Positions 25,722-34,599 of a stretch of 64,000 bases of DNA are shown in pieces (the first letter of the stretch is position 1; the number at the start of each line of letters is the position of its first letter). The position numbers were made by a program, and so were the translations under genes. Source of the DNA: Clostridiales bacterium (GTDB taxonomy: Bacteria; Bacillota; Clostridia; Oscillospirales; Ruminococcaceae); the NCBI GenBank assembly GCA_003150405.1, contig QAMM01000010.1, forward strand, positions 1-64,000, in the 5' to 3' direction. The notes beneath the pieces are model-generated. The model had not been told where the DNA came from. It ran no database searches and saw nothing but the letters and a program-made list of their open reading frames with translations.

Positions 25722-27986
25722 ATGCTTACATCAATCGTCAAGCGGGACGGGCGCAAAGTCCCCTTTGAACTGGATAAAATCACAGTTGCCGTTTACAAGG
25801 CGGCACAGGCCATTGGCGGAAAAGACCACCAAATGGCGGAAGACATTGCAAACAAGGTTTGTACCTACATTGAGGACGAGCTTGGCATTACCGAGCCGAC
25901 CGTAGAGCAGATTCAGGACGCGGTGGAAAAATGCCTCATCGAGGACGGGCATGCCCAGACGGCAAAAGCATTCATCCTGTACCGCAGTGAGCGCACCCGG
26001 ATGCGGGAGATGAACACCCGGCTGATGAAGGTCTACGAGGATCTCACCTTCAAGGATTCCAGCGAAAACGATTTGAAACGGGAAAACGCCAACATCAACG
26101 GCGATACAGCCATGGGCACCATGCTCAAATATGGTTCCGAAGGCGCAAAGCAGTTCTACAACATGTTCATTCTTGACCCCAAGCATGCCAAAGCGCACAA
26201 CAATGGGGATATTCACATTCATGATCTGGACTTTCTCACCCTAACCACCACCTGCTGCCAGATTGATATTAAAAAGCTGTTTGAGCACGGATTTTCGACC
26301 GGGCACGGCTACCTGAGGGAGCCGAACGACATTGCAAGCTATTCGGCGCTGGCGTGCATTGCCATTCAGTCCAACCAGAACGACCAGCACGGCGGCCAGA
26401 GTATCCCAAACTTCGATTACGGTATGGCGCCGGGCGTTGCCAAAACCTATGCCAAACGCTACACTCAGAATCTTGCAAAGGCACTGGAGCTGCTGGCCGG
26501 GGCGGAGGACGCCGAAGCATTTGTCAAAAAAATGCAGCAGAGCCTCGGCTGCCAGCCTACCCTTGCCGACCAAGACGGATACACCGCCAAAGAGGCCGCT
26601 TACCTTGCAGAACGCCTTCCGGCTGAAACAGCGGAGGCTGCCCAGCAGTTTGCACTAAAAAACGCCGCGCAGGAAACTGAACGCGCCACCTACCAGGCGA
26701 TGGAAGCGCTGGTACACAACCTGAACACCATGCATTCCCGCGCGGGTGCGCAGATTCCGTTTTCTTCCATCAACTATGGCACCGACACCACCCCCGAAGG
26801 TCGGATGGTGATTAAAAACATCCTCCTTGCGACCGAAGCAGGGCTTGGCAACGGTGAAACGCCGATTTTCCCTATCCACATCTTCAAGGTAAAGGATGGG
26901 CTCAACTACAATCCCGGTGACCCGAACTACGACCTGTTCAAGCTCGCCTGCCGGTGTTCGGCTAAGCGGCTGTTCCCGAACTTCTCCTTCCTTGATGCGC
27001 CGTTTAACGCGCAGTATTACAAAGAGGGGCACCCGGAAACCGAAATTGCCTACATGGGCTGCCGCACCCGCGTTATTGCCAACAACTACGATAAGAGCCG
27101 CGAAATTGTGTACGGCCGCGGCAACCTGAGCTTTACTTCCATCAACCTGCCGCGGATTGCCATTAAATCCAAAGGCGATTTGGATTACTTCTTTGAGGAA
27201 CTCGACCGCAAGCTGGATCTGGTCATCGATCAGTTGCTGGCGCGGTTTGCCATCCAGGCAAAAAAACGGGTGAAAAACTACCCCTTCCTCATGGGGCAGG
27301 GCATTTGGATCGACTCGGAAAAGCTCGGCCCGGACGATGAAGTAGGCGAAGTGCTCAAGCACGGCACCCTAACCGTCGGCTTCATTGGGCTGGCGGAATG
27401 CCTCAAGGCGCTGACCGGCGAACACCACGGCGAAAGCCAGACTTCCCAGAACCTCGGCCTTGAAATTGTGGGTACCATGCGCAAAAAAATGGACGAAGCC
27501 TCCCAAAAAACAGGGCTTAATTTCTCTCTGATTGGCACGCCGGCGGAAGGGCTTTCCGGGCGGTTTGTGCGGATGGACCGCGAGCTGTTCGGCAGCATCC
27601 CAGGCATTACCGACCGCGATTATTACACCAACAGCTTCCATATACCGGTTTACTATGAAATTGGCGCATACGATAAAATCCGCAAAGAGGCCCCGTACCA
27701 TGCGCTCACCAACGGCGGGCACATCAGCTATGTTGAGATGGACGGCGACCCCTGCGACAACCTGGAGGCTTTCGAAGCCATTGTCCGCTGCATGAAGGAG
27801 GCTGGTATTGGGTACGGCTCCATCAACCATCCGGTTGACCGCGACCCGGTCTGCGGTTACACCGGCATTATCGGGGATGTCTGCCCGCGCTGCGGACGGC
27901 GCGAAGGAGAGGCGATCCCGCCGGAGAAGCTCGCGGAACTCCGCAAAATGTACCCCAATATGCCGGTCTTTTACGGAGCAGAATAA
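25722..27986 (+). CDS. nrdD: Anaerobic ribonucleoside-triphosphate reductase NrdD, catalytic part without the glycyl-radical domain
   Basis: A 754-residue class III reductase that reduces NTPs to dNTPs using a glycyl radical. An ATP-cone (SIVKRDGRKVPFELDKI) occupies the first 90 or so residues, and the ten-stranded barrel has Cys in LTTTCCQI and YMGCRTRV. The C-terminus has VCGYTGIIGDVCPRCG (Cys 711, 722, 725), but the first Cys of the usual CxxC pair is Asp708. The chain then stops at EMP-like tail VFYGAE without the RxTGYL glycyl-radical site, which is in the next gene. The start at ATG 25722 follows GGAAGGA. Confidence 0.93.
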   Translation: MLTSIVKRDGRKVPFELDKITVAVYKAAQAIGGKDHQMAEDIANKVCTYIEDELGITEPTVEQIQDAVEKCLIEDGHAQTAKAFILYRSERTRMREMNTRLMKVYEDLTFKDSSENDLKRENANINGDTAMGTMLKYGSEGAKQFYNMFILDPKHAKAHNNGDIHIHDLDFLTLTTTCCQIDIKKLFEHGFSTGHGYLREPNDIASYSALACIAIQSNQNDQHGGQSIPNFDYGMAPGVAKTYAKRYTQNLAKALELLAGAEDAEAFVKKMQQSLGCQPTLADQDGYTAKEAAYLAERLPAETAEAAQQFALKNAAQETERATYQAMEALVHNLNTMHSRAGAQIPFSSINYGTDTTPEGRMVIKNILLATEAGLGNGETPIFPIHIFKVKDGLNYNPGDPNYDLFKLACRCSAKRLFPNFSFLDAPFNAQYYKEGHPETEIAYMGCRTRVIANNYDKSREIVYGRGNLSFTSINLPRIAIKSKGDLDYFFEELDRKLDLVIDQLLARFAIQAKKRVKNYPFLMGQGIWIDSEKLGPDDEVGEVLKHGTLTVGFIGLAECLKALTGEHHGESQTSQNLGLEIVGTMRKKMDEASQKTGLNFSLIGTPAEGLSGRFVRMDRELFGSIPGITDRDYYTNSFHIPVYYEIGAYDKIRKEAPYHALTNGGHISYVEMDGDPCDNLEAFEAIVRCMKEAGIGYGSINHPVDRDPVCGYTGIIGDVCPRCGRREGEAIPPEKLAELRKMYPNMPVFYGAE

Positions 27987-28065
27987 CGAACCGGACGTCA
28001 AGATTCCTGCACAGAGCTTTTACATTGATAGCACACACCTGATTGGCGAATCAACCATAATAAAA

Positions 28066-28094
28066 GACGGCAGTCCTGAATACAGGCTGCCGGG
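28066..28094 (+). other. Intergenic stem-loop between the two nrdD parts
   Basis: CGGCAG (28068-28073) and CTGCCG (28087-28092) enclose a second CCTG/CAGG stem and an AATA loop. No T-run follows. It could protect or process the transcript and change the ratio of the two polypeptides. Confidence 0.5.
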
Positions 28095-28120
28095 CATTTC
28101 AAACAGAAAGGATGTTTACC

Positions 28121-28312
28121 ATGACAACAGAACAGAATGTATCGATTAAAGGCGTTGGCGAAGGCGTTGGTTTTGAACGCATCCGCCGGATTACCGGTTA
28201 CCTCGTCGGTACCCTCGACCGCTTCAACAACGCGAAGCGCGCCGAAGAGCACGACCGTGTTAAGCATTGCAGCACCAGTACCGGCGATTCCTCTGCGGTG
28301 GAGATGCTGTAA
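28121..28312 (+). CDS. Separate glycyl-radical domain of NrdD
   Basis: A 63-residue protein with GFERIRRITGYLVGTLDRFN followed by NAKRAEEHDRVKH. This is the C-terminal glycyl-radical block of class III reductases; Gly26 in RITGYL would carry the radical. It has its own site (GAAAGGA) before ATG 28121 and is separated from nrdD by 134 bp containing a stem-loop, so it is a gene and not a simple frameshift. It ends one base before nrdG. It would have to bind NrdD as a subunit, much as YfiD complements damaged pyruvate formate-lyase. Confidence 0.85.
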   Translation: MTTEQNVSIKGVGEGVGFERIRRITGYLVGTLDRFNNAKRAEEHDRVKHCSTSTGDSSAVEML

Positions 28313-28313
28313 G

Positions 28314-28829
28314 ATGTCAATGCTGCGGATTTCCGGTATTATCCGGGAATCGGTTGTCGATGGGCCGGGCGTCCGCTTTGTGGTTTTTACACAGGGCTGC
28401 CCGCACCACTGCCCCGGCTGCCACAATCCGGATACCCATTCCTTTGAGGGCGGCAAGCTGGTAGACATTAACCGAATTGCCGGGGAAATTTCCAAAAACC
28501 CCCTGCTCAAAGGCGTAACGCTGAGCGGCGGCGAGCCGTTCTGCCAGCCGGGGCCGCTTGCCGAACTGGCACATATCGTTCATGCCAAAGGGCTGGATGT
28601 AATGGTTTACTCCGGTTATACCTTTGAACAGCTTTTAAAACGGGCTGAGACCGAACCTGATGTACAGGCTCTTCTCAGCGAGACCGATGTCTTAGTGGAC
28701 GGACGGTTTATACAAGCGGAAAAGAGCCTGCTGCTCAAATTCCGCGGCTCGAAAAATCAGCGGATATTGGATATCCCCCAAAGCCTTGCGAAAGGCGAGC
28801 CAATTTGGGCGGAATGGGCAAAATTATAA
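28314..28829 (+). CDS. nrdG: Anaerobic ribonucleotide reductase activating protein NrdG
   Basis: A 171-residue radical-SAM enzyme that abstracts hydrogen from the NrdD glycine. The cluster motif is QGCPHHCPGCHN (C-x3-C-x2-C), with the SAM-binding GGEP at LSGGEPF. It starts one base after the glycyl-radical gene's stop, so translation is coupled. Its substrate glycine here lies on a separate polypeptide. Confidence 0.95.
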   Translation: MSMLRISGIIRESVVDGPGVRFVVFTQGCPHHCPGCHNPDTHSFEGGKLVDINRIAGEISKNPLLKGVTLSGGEPFCQPGPLAELAHIVHAKGLDVMVYSGYTFEQLLKRAETEPDVQALLSETDVLVDGRFIQAEKSLLLKFRGSKNQRILDIPQSLAKGEPIWAEWAKL

Positions 28830-28871
28830 AAAGCATCCGGCAGACGATGTTACCTGCCGGATGCTTTTTAT
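28828..28871 (+). terminator. Intrinsic terminator of the nrd operon
   Basis: A perfect 16-bp stem AAAAAGCATCCGGCAG / CTGCCGGATGCTTTTT with a 10-base loop and T-tail. Confidence 0.85.
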
Positions 28872-28952
28872 TTTAATTGATTCCGAAACTGTTTCAAACG
28901 CCGCTTTCTCAAAAAAGGCTACCTGAGGGCCCCAGCTTCATTGTTTTCTCAT

Positions 28953-29654
28953 TCATCCAAGCTTATCGAGAGAAACAAGGTACTGAATCAGGCGCGGAGA
29001 ACGGGTGTCAATATCCTGCTGGGTGACGCCCATATAAAGCGCAATATCTTTCCCGATTTCCCGGAGTTCCCGTTCCGTTTCCGGTTTCAGGCGGACGTGG
29101 GTGCTGCATTGAGGAGCAACATAGCGGGTATTCCGCTCCATGGAAACGGTATAGCGTCCTACCTCCTCCCCATCCTGGATAATGGGGAATATGTAGGAGC
29201 AGACATCGAGCGGTTGCTCCCGCCTCAGCCTTTTGAACGCCTGCTTTTTTCGCCGCTCCATTTGTTCAAGCAGCTCCGCTGCTTCTGCTTCGGAAAGCCG
29301 TCCTCCATGCGGCGGCTGCGCGGCAGGTTTGAGCCATTCCGGAAAGCAGGCGGAAATGAGATTGTATTCAAAGCACTCCAGCTCCATTTCCTGCATTTCA
29401 AAGGGAACGGCATGGTAGGTTTCCACAAGGCGGCGCTCCAAATCTTCCATGCGGGTTTCAGAAGGGATGATATCCCGGGCAGCGGCCTCCACCAACCTAT
29501 CAAAATCCGCAGCGGTATCCGTCTCCGCATCCGCGGTAAAGACGGCAGTTGGCCCATCTGCCCCGCCGATGACGCCAATGGCACTGGCGTTTTTATACGT
29601 TTGCCGCAATTTCCGCTTGCGCCAGCTGGCAAGCAGATGTTCCAAAATCTTCAT
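28953..29654 (-). CDS. Soluble protein with a GGADGPT motif (Na+-decarboxylase beta-like signature)
   Basis: A 233-residue protein starting MKILEHLLASWRKRK; ATG 29654 follows GAAAGGATT. Residues 24-39 read AIGVIGGADGPTAVFT, a motif otherwise known from the membrane core of sodium-translocating decarboxylase beta subunits. The rest is hydrophilic, with no membrane spans and no decarboxylase features; a helical Lys/Arg/Glu-rich centre and a beta-rich end (GRYTVSMERNTRYV) are visible. Database entries sharing only this motif are often misnamed as decarboxylases. The function is unknown. Confidence 0.6.
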   Translation of the reverse strand: MKILEHLLASWRKRKLRQTYKNASAIGVIGGADGPTAVFTADAETDTAADFDRLVEAAARDIIPSETRMEDLERRLVETYHAVPFEMQEMELECFEYNLISACFPEWLKPAAQPPHGGRLSEAEAAELLEQMERRKKQAFKRLRREQPLDVCSYIFPIIQDGEEVGRYTVSMERNTRYVAPQCSTHVRLKPETERELREIGKDIALYMGVTQQDIDTRSPRLIQYLVSLDKLG

Positions 29655-29765
29655 TGCAAAAATCCTTTCTGCTTGCACCGAAGCACAAGCTCTGGTATGA
29701 TGAGAACCATAAACGTTACGTCCAAAATCATAAACTTCAATCAAACAGCAAAGGAGCAATTCATC

Positions 29766-30101
29766 ATGGCAATTTACCGGCAGTATTCCGACAGCCAGCT
29801 CGAATCCCACCTGACGCCTGTGGCGCTTGACACTCTTGCGGCACTGGAGAAATGGAAGGGTGCATCTGCATATAAAATTCACGTGCATGAACCCGGTACC
29901 TTTCTGGACTGGCATCCGGCATCTGGTAGCTTGCTCATCGTGGTGCTCTCCGGCCAGCTTGAAATTACGGTGACCGACGGCACCAAGCTGATTTGTAGGC
30001 CGGGCGACCTGCGCTTTACCTCCGACAAAGGCAAAGGCCACACCGGGCGCTGCATTGGGGACGAACCCTGCGTGGTGCTCATGGTGGAACTGACGGAATA
30101 G
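29766..30101 (+). CDS. Cupin-domain protein
   Basis: A 111-residue single-domain beta-barrel. HVHEPGTFLDWHP and the later GDLRFTSDKGKGHTGR correspond to the two cupin motifs, with His residues that could bind a metal. The start at ATG 29766 follows AAAGGAGC; a longer upstream open frame has no start signal and runs antisense to the neighbouring gene. The ligand is unknown. It is divergent from the GGADGPT gene. Confidence 0.75.
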   Translation: MAIYRQYSDSQLESHLTPVALDTLAALEKWKGASAYKIHVHEPGTFLDWHPASGSLLIVVLSGQLEITVTDGTKLICRPGDLRFTSDKGKGHTGRCIGDEPCVVLMVELTE

Positions 30102-30108
30102 AGATTTG

Positions 30109-30131
30109 AGGGCGGCAATGCCGCCCTTTTT
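30109..30131 (+). terminator. Intrinsic terminator of the cupin gene
   Basis: A perfect 8-bp stem AGGGCGGC / GCCGCCCT with a 3-base loop followed by TTTTTG. Confidence 0.8.
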
Positions 30132-30446
30132 GATTGCGCCCTTGTTCGGTTTTAACAGCGGGCCGCGCAGAACAGCTAACCTTGATTTTCCTTTTATAAC
30201 AGCCCAATGGCAGAACAGCGAAAAGACCTTCTCGCTTTGCCGTCCTCCCCTGTATGCAGCACGGGAACTACGCATAAAAAAGCAATTTCTCTCGAGACAG
30301 TTGCTTCCCGTTCCTTTTGACCACCTTTTATTCCTTCTTTGCTGACCAAGCCTCGCGAAAAAACGGCCATAAGCCGCCCGGCAGACGGCACGCTCCATCG
30401 ACTCAGCATAGGCGTGAGGATAGCGTGTCATCCTCACGCTTCTTTT
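30132..30446. other. Intergenic region ending in an isolated plus-strand terminator
   Basis: No convincing gene is seen. At 30412-30446 there is a 10-bp stem GCGTGAGGAT / ATCCTCACGC followed by TTCTTTTTT, oriented for the plus strand although the previous plus-strand gene already has a terminator. An unrecognised short transcript is possible, but I see no promoter. Confidence 0.45.
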
Positions 30447-30890
30447 TTACAGCCAGCGGATAAAGGCGGTTTTGTCTCCACTGTTAAACCCCGCGCGCCG
30501 GTAAAACTCCAGCGTGGCGGGATTTTTGCTGCCGGTGAGCAGCATGATTTTGTAACAGTCCGCCTGCCACGCAAGTTCCGCGGCGGTCTCCAGCAGCTTG
30601 GTCGCATAGCCGTTGCCGCGGTATCCGACCGCAGTGACGACGTTTTCAATGAGCGCATAGGGGCGCGGCCCGCGTGTGAGGTTCGGAATAACAGCCAGCA
30701 CGCAGGAGGATACCGGAACGCCGTCCAGGCAGCCGAGCAGGATACGGTGCCACGGGTCATCTGCAATGCGGCGCCACATCGCTTGCACGGCGGTGCTTTC
30801 CGGATCCGGTACGGTGGTTTCGTGCAGGTGGAGATAAAGCTCAAGAAGTACGGGTAGGTCCTCTACTTGCGCTTCACGGATTTCAAACAT
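30447..30890 (-). CDS. GNAT family N-acetyltransferase
   Basis: A 147-residue acetyltransferase with the acetyl-CoA loop ENVVTAVGYRGNGYATKLL and the C-terminal NPATLEFYRRAGF. The start at ATG 30890 (MFEIREAQVED) follows AAAGGTGA; a codon twelve bases upstream is also in frame. The target is unknown. Confidence 0.85.
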   Translation of the reverse strand: MFEIREAQVEDLPVLLELYLHLHETTVPDPESTAVQAMWRRIADDPWHRILLGCLDGVPVSSCVLAVIPNLTRGPRPYALIENVVTAVGYRGNGYATKLLETAAELAWQADCYKIMLLTGSKNPATLEFYRRAGFNSGDKTAFIRWL

Positions 30891-30905
30891 GGTAAGAATC
30901 ACCTT

Positions 30906-31145
30906 TTACTTTCTTTTCTTTGCACCGGGATACGGCTTCTTTTCATCGGTGCGGTTCAGCAGGTAATCAATGCTTGTTTCATAATAATCTGCCAGCATCA
31001 TCAAAGTCTCCACAGGCAAAGCCGCTTGACCCAATTCATATTTGGAATAGGTTTTTTGTGAAACATACAATCTTTCAGCGAGCTCCCTCTGTGTCAAGTC
31101 ACTGTCCTCGCGCAAGTCCCTCAATCGCTGGTATATCATTTTCAT
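30906..31145 (-). CDS. XRE-family transcriptional regulator
   Basis: A 79-residue protein with an N-terminal HTH (LTQRELAERLYVSQKTYSKY) and the C-terminal segment LADYYETSIDYLLNRTDEKK typical of short Clostridial XRE proteins. ATG 31145 or 31139 are the likely starts; neither has a strong site. It lies 15 bp upstream of the acetyltransferase on the same strand and may regulate it. Confidence 0.8.
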   Translation of the reverse strand: MKMIYQRLRDLREDSDLTQRELAERLYVSQKTYSKYELGQAALPVETLMMLADYYETSIDYLLNRTDEKKPYPGAKKRK

Positions 31146-31230
31146 CACCAAAAGAATGATAGCATATCCAGTGCGCTTTCTGCCCATTTTACCGGTATTT
31201 CCGTTAAAATCAGAGCTGGGAGGCGCATTC

Positions 31231-31401
31231 ATGGACATTTAGAAAGAACTCATTGTAAATTTCAATCAGGTGACCACCACAATACAGGAGCTGCAAAAAG
31301 CACAGCGCATGACCGAAAAAATTTTTATTTCACATCAGCAGTGCGAGTTCACTGGTTTATCAACGTCCAATCAAACAAATAAAAATTCAGGGCAGCAATA
31401 G
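31231..31401 (+). pseudogene. Small open frame broken by an amber codon
   Basis: A good site, GGGAGG, precedes ATG 31231. The frame reads M-D-I, then TAG (31240-31242), then continues KELIVNFNQVTTTIQELQKA and on to a stop at 31399-31401. The continuing 52 codons look protein-like (amphipathic helix). A GAG to TAG change would restore a 56-residue protein. I do not recognise the family. Confidence 0.35.
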
Positions 31402-31418
31402 AACGCTCTACACAGCTA

Positions 31419-31454
31419 AAAACAGACAGACGGAATTTTCCATCTGCCTGTTTT
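31419..31454 (-). terminator. Intrinsic terminator of the hisS-aspS operon
   Basis: An imperfect long stem, AAAACAG and its neighbours paired with CTGTTTT, followed on the minus strand by TTTTTAG. Confidence 0.65.
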
Positions 31455-31456
31455 GT

Positions 31457-33238
31457 TTATTCCTCGTGTTTGAGCGCAATATGCAATTCGTCGAGCTGTG
31501 CCGCTTCCACTGGGGAGGGACACTGGGTCATAAGCTCGGACATGTTCTGTACCTTCGGGAAGGCGACCACATCGCGGATGCTGGAACCGCCCAGCATGAT
31601 CATAACCAGGCGGTCAAGGCCAATGCCCGATCCGCCGTGCGGCGGAGCGCCGTACTTGAACGCGTCGGTCAAGAAGCCAAACTTCTGCTGCGCCTCCTCG
31701 TCCGAAAGGCCAAGAGCGGAGAACATCTTTTTCTGGAGCACCGGGTCGGTGATGCGGATGGACCCGGAGGACATTTCAAACCCGTTGAGCACCAAATCGT
31801 AGGCTTTGGCGCGCACGCTTCCCTTGTCGGTATCCAGCAGCGGGATGTCCTCATCCATCGGGGAGGTAAAGGGGTGATGCATCGCCACATAGGTTTGCAG
31901 GTCTTCATCCCACTCAAAGAAGGGGAATTCGGTAATCCAGAGGAAATTGTAACGCCCCTCTGGAATCAGGTTCATCTTTTTGGCGACTTCGCCGCGCAGA
32001 GCGCCCAGAGTTGACAGAACCACACTGTTTTTGGCGTCTGCCACAATGAGAAGCAGGTCTCCCTCCCCCGCTCCTGCGCGGGCGGCAATGGCTTCGAGTT
32101 CCTCCGGCGCCATAAATTTGCTGAAGGAGGACTGGATGCCGTCCGGATTGACCTTCGCCCAGGCAAGGCCTTTGGCGCCGATACCGCGGACAAATTCGGT
32201 CAGCTTGTCAAGCTCTTTGCGGGAGTAAGCCGCGGCGCCCTGCGGCACGCAGATGGCGCGCACGCTGCCTGTTTCACAGGCGGAGGCAAAGACCGAGAAG
32301 GCGCAGTTCTTTACAAGGTCGGTCAAATCCGTGATTTCAACGCCGAAGCGGGTATCCGGCTTGTCCGAACCGTAGCGCTCCATCGCGTCTTTGTAGGTCA
32401 GGCGCGGAATGGGGTTTGCAATCTGTACGCCGAGCACCTTGTCAAACAGGGTGCGGACAAAATTTTCCTCCATCTGCATGATGTCCTCTGCATCAACAAA
32501 GGACATTTCCATATCAATCTGGGTAAATTCCGGCTGGCGATCGGCACGCTGATCCTCATCGCGGAAGCAGCGGGCAAACTGGACGTAGCGGTCAAAGCCA
32601 GAGACCATAAGAAGCTGTTTGTAGATCTGCGGGGACTGCGGCAGGGCATAAAATTCCCATGCATGGACGCGGGACGGCACAAGGAAGTCCCTTGCGCCTT
32701 CCGGCGTGGATTTGATGAGAATCGGGGTTTCAATCTCAATAAAGCCCTGCTCGTCAAAGAAATCGCGCGCTGCTTTGACAATTTTGTGCCGCATGATGAT
32801 ATTCTGCTGCAGGTCCGGGCGGCGCAAATCCAGGTAGCGGTATTTGAGACGCAGATCCTCCTTGACGTTGGAATGCTCGGTAATTTCAAACGGCGGAGTT
32901 TCCGCACGGCCGAGAATCTTTAAATCCTCCACCAGAATTTCAATTTCGCCGGTGGGAATGTCTTTGTTGACACTTTCGCGTTTTGCAATGGTACCGGTTG
33001 CCATGAGGACAAACTCAGAGCGTACCTCCCCCGCTTTTTCAAAAACGGCGCGGTCGGTCTTGTCTCCGAACGCGAGCTGGACAATACCGGTGCGGTCGCG
33101 CAGGTCAATGAATACGAGATTGCCGAGATCGCGCTGCTTCTGGGTAAAGCCGCAGACGGTAACTTTCTGCCCGATTTCGGCAGCGGTCAGGGTTCCGCAG
33201 TAGTGGGTGCGCCTTGCTTCATTCATACGGTCGGTCAT
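31457..33238 (-). CDS. aspS: Aspartyl-tRNA synthetase
   Basis: A 593-residue class II synthetase of bacterial type: an N-terminal OB fold (VTVCGFTQKQRDLGNLVFID), motif 2 RCFRDEDQRADRQPEFTQID, the large bacterial GAD insertion, and motif 3 GGSGIGLDRLVM. It charges tRNA-Asp; without seeing GatCAB one cannot say if it is discriminating. It lies three bases after hisS on the minus strand, a common pairing. Confidence 0.97.
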   Translation of the reverse strand: MTDRMNEARRTHYCGTLTAAEIGQKVTVCGFTQKQRDLGNLVFIDLRDRTGIVQLAFGDKTDRAVFEKAGEVRSEFVLMATGTIAKRESVNKDIPTGEIEILVEDLKILGRAETPPFEITEHSNVKEDLRLKYRYLDLRRPDLQQNIIMRHKIVKAARDFFDEQGFIEIETPILIKSTPEGARDFLVPSRVHAWEFYALPQSPQIYKQLLMVSGFDRYVQFARCFRDEDQRADRQPEFTQIDMEMSFVDAEDIMQMEENFVRTLFDKVLGVQIANPIPRLTYKDAMERYGSDKPDTRFGVEITDLTDLVKNCAFSVFASACETGSVRAICVPQGAAAYSRKELDKLTEFVRGIGAKGLAWAKVNPDGIQSSFSKFMAPEELEAIAARAGAGEGDLLLIVADAKNSVVLSTLGALRGEVAKKMNLIPEGRYNFLWITEFPFFEWDEDLQTYVAMHHPFTSPMDEDIPLLDTDKGSVRAKAYDLVLNGFEMSSGSIRITDPVLQKKMFSALGLSDEEAQQKFGFLTDAFKYGAPPHGGSGIGLDRLVMIMLGGSSIRDVVAFPKVQNMSELMTQCPSPVEAAQLDELHIALKHEE

Positions 33239-33241
33239 GGG

Positions 33242-34552
33242 TTATTCGTCCTCCTCTGCTTCAATGGCGTTGATAACATCCTCAACGCCGAGGTTGTAAA
33301 GCGCGTCGGAAAGCTCCTCGAACTTGAGCTCACGGCTCTCGCCGGTTTCCATATTTTTGACCTTTGCCATGCCGTTTTTGAGCTCGTCCTCACCCAGTAC
33401 CATCGACATGCGGGCCCCAATTTTGTCGGCGTATTTCATCTGCGCTTTAAGGCTGCGGCCCACACTATCGGACTCCACATAAAAGCCTTCCCGGCGGAGC
33501 ATATTGGTGAGCTCGCCCGCCTTGACGGCAGCATCCTCACCGATGTTTGCAATATAAAGCTCGCACCCGCGATCTTCTGGAATTTTAATTCCCTGCGCCT
33601 CCAGAATCAGGAGCAGGCGCTCCAAACCCAGCCCAAAGCCAAGTCCCGGTGTTTTCGCGCCACCGAGCTGTTCAATGAGGCCGTCATACCGGCCGCCGCC
33701 GCAGACGGTGCTCTGGGCACCGAGGTCGTTTGAGACGAATTCAAATACGGTTTTGGTGTAGTAATCCAGACCGCGGACAATTTTGGGGTTGATGACAAAA
33801 TCAATTCCCATGCTGGCAAGCCGTTTCTGAAGCCCGGCAAAGTGATCTTTGCACTCGTCACAGAGAAAGTCGAGCATGACGGGGGCGTCCTTTGCAATTT
33901 CCGAACAGACGGGGCTTTTGCAGTCGAGGATGCGCATGGGGTTTTTCTCCAGACGGGTGAGGCAGGTCTCACACAGGTCACCCTTGCGGGCCTCAAAATA
34001 AGCCTTGAGCGCCTCGTGATACTTGCCGCGGCACTCCGGACAGCCAATCGAGTTGATTTGCAGCTCCAGTCCTTTGACACCGAGGGTGCGGAAAATCTCA
34101 TCCGCAACGCCGATAACTTCAGCATCCGCCGCCGGAGAAGCCGAGCCGAGCATCTCAACGCCAAACTGGTGGAATTCCCGCAGGCGCCCTGCCTGCGGCT
34201 TTTCATAGCGGAAGCAGGAGGTGATGTAGCTGAGCTTGAGCGGCAGCGCCTCGTTGAGCAGGCCGCGCTCCAGCACGGCGCGCATGGCGCCCGCCGTCCC
34301 CTCCGGACGGAGGGTAATGGAACGCTCGGTGCCGCCCACGGTAAAGGTATACATCTCCTTCTGCACAACGTCAGTGGTATCGCCAACCGAACGGGTGAAG
34401 AGTTCGGTGTGCTCAAATGTGGGAAAACGGATTTGCTTAAAGCCGTAGAGAAGCGAAACCTCGGTGACCAAATCCTCCACAAAACGCCATTTATAGCTCT
34501 GGGAGGGAAGAATATCCTGTGTGCCACGCGGGGCACGGTAAACAACTGCCAT
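33242..34552 (-). CDS. hisS: Histidyl-tRNA synthetase
   Basis: A 436-residue class II synthetase. Motif 2 FRYEKPQAGRLREFHQFGVE and the GGGRYDGL histidine-binding loop are visible. The central CGxC-like cysteines (CPECRGKYHEA, CETCLTRLEKNP) are seen in many Clostridial HisRS. The start at ATG 34552 follows AAAGGAAG. It is first in the hisS-aspS operon; no T-box is seen in the 50-bp leader after the preceding terminator. Confidence 0.97.
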   Translation of the reverse strand: MAVVYRAPRGTQDILPSQSYKWRFVEDLVTEVSLLYGFKQIRFPTFEHTELFTRSVGDTTDVVQKEMYTFTVGGTERSITLRPEGTAGAMRAVLERGLLNEALPLKLSYITSCFRYEKPQAGRLREFHQFGVEMLGSASPAADAEVIGVADEIFRTLGVKGLELQINSIGCPECRGKYHEALKAYFEARKGDLCETCLTRLEKNPMRILDCKSPVCSEIAKDAPVMLDFLCDECKDHFAGLQKRLASMGIDFVINPKIVRGLDYYTKTVFEFVSNDLGAQSTVCGGGRYDGLIEQLGGAKTPGLGFGLGLERLLLILEAQGIKIPEDRGCELYIANIGEDAAVKAGELTNMLRREGFYVESDSVGRSLKAQMKYADKIGARMSMVLGEDELKNGMAKVKNMETGESRELKFEELSDALYNLGVEDVINAIEAEEDE

Positions 34553-34599
34553 AACGACTTCCTTTCGTTTGGGGCGCTTGGCCCTTTACTCATAAAAAA

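Noticed and set aside
26655..27362. 235-codon minus-strand open frame inside nrdD
   Set aside because: It is antisense to a well-conserved part of NrdD and has no recognisable product.
28941..29765. Upstream extension of the cupin frame to a 386-residue protein
   Set aside because: The added part is antisense to the GGADGPT gene, while ATG 29766 has a good ribosome-binding site.
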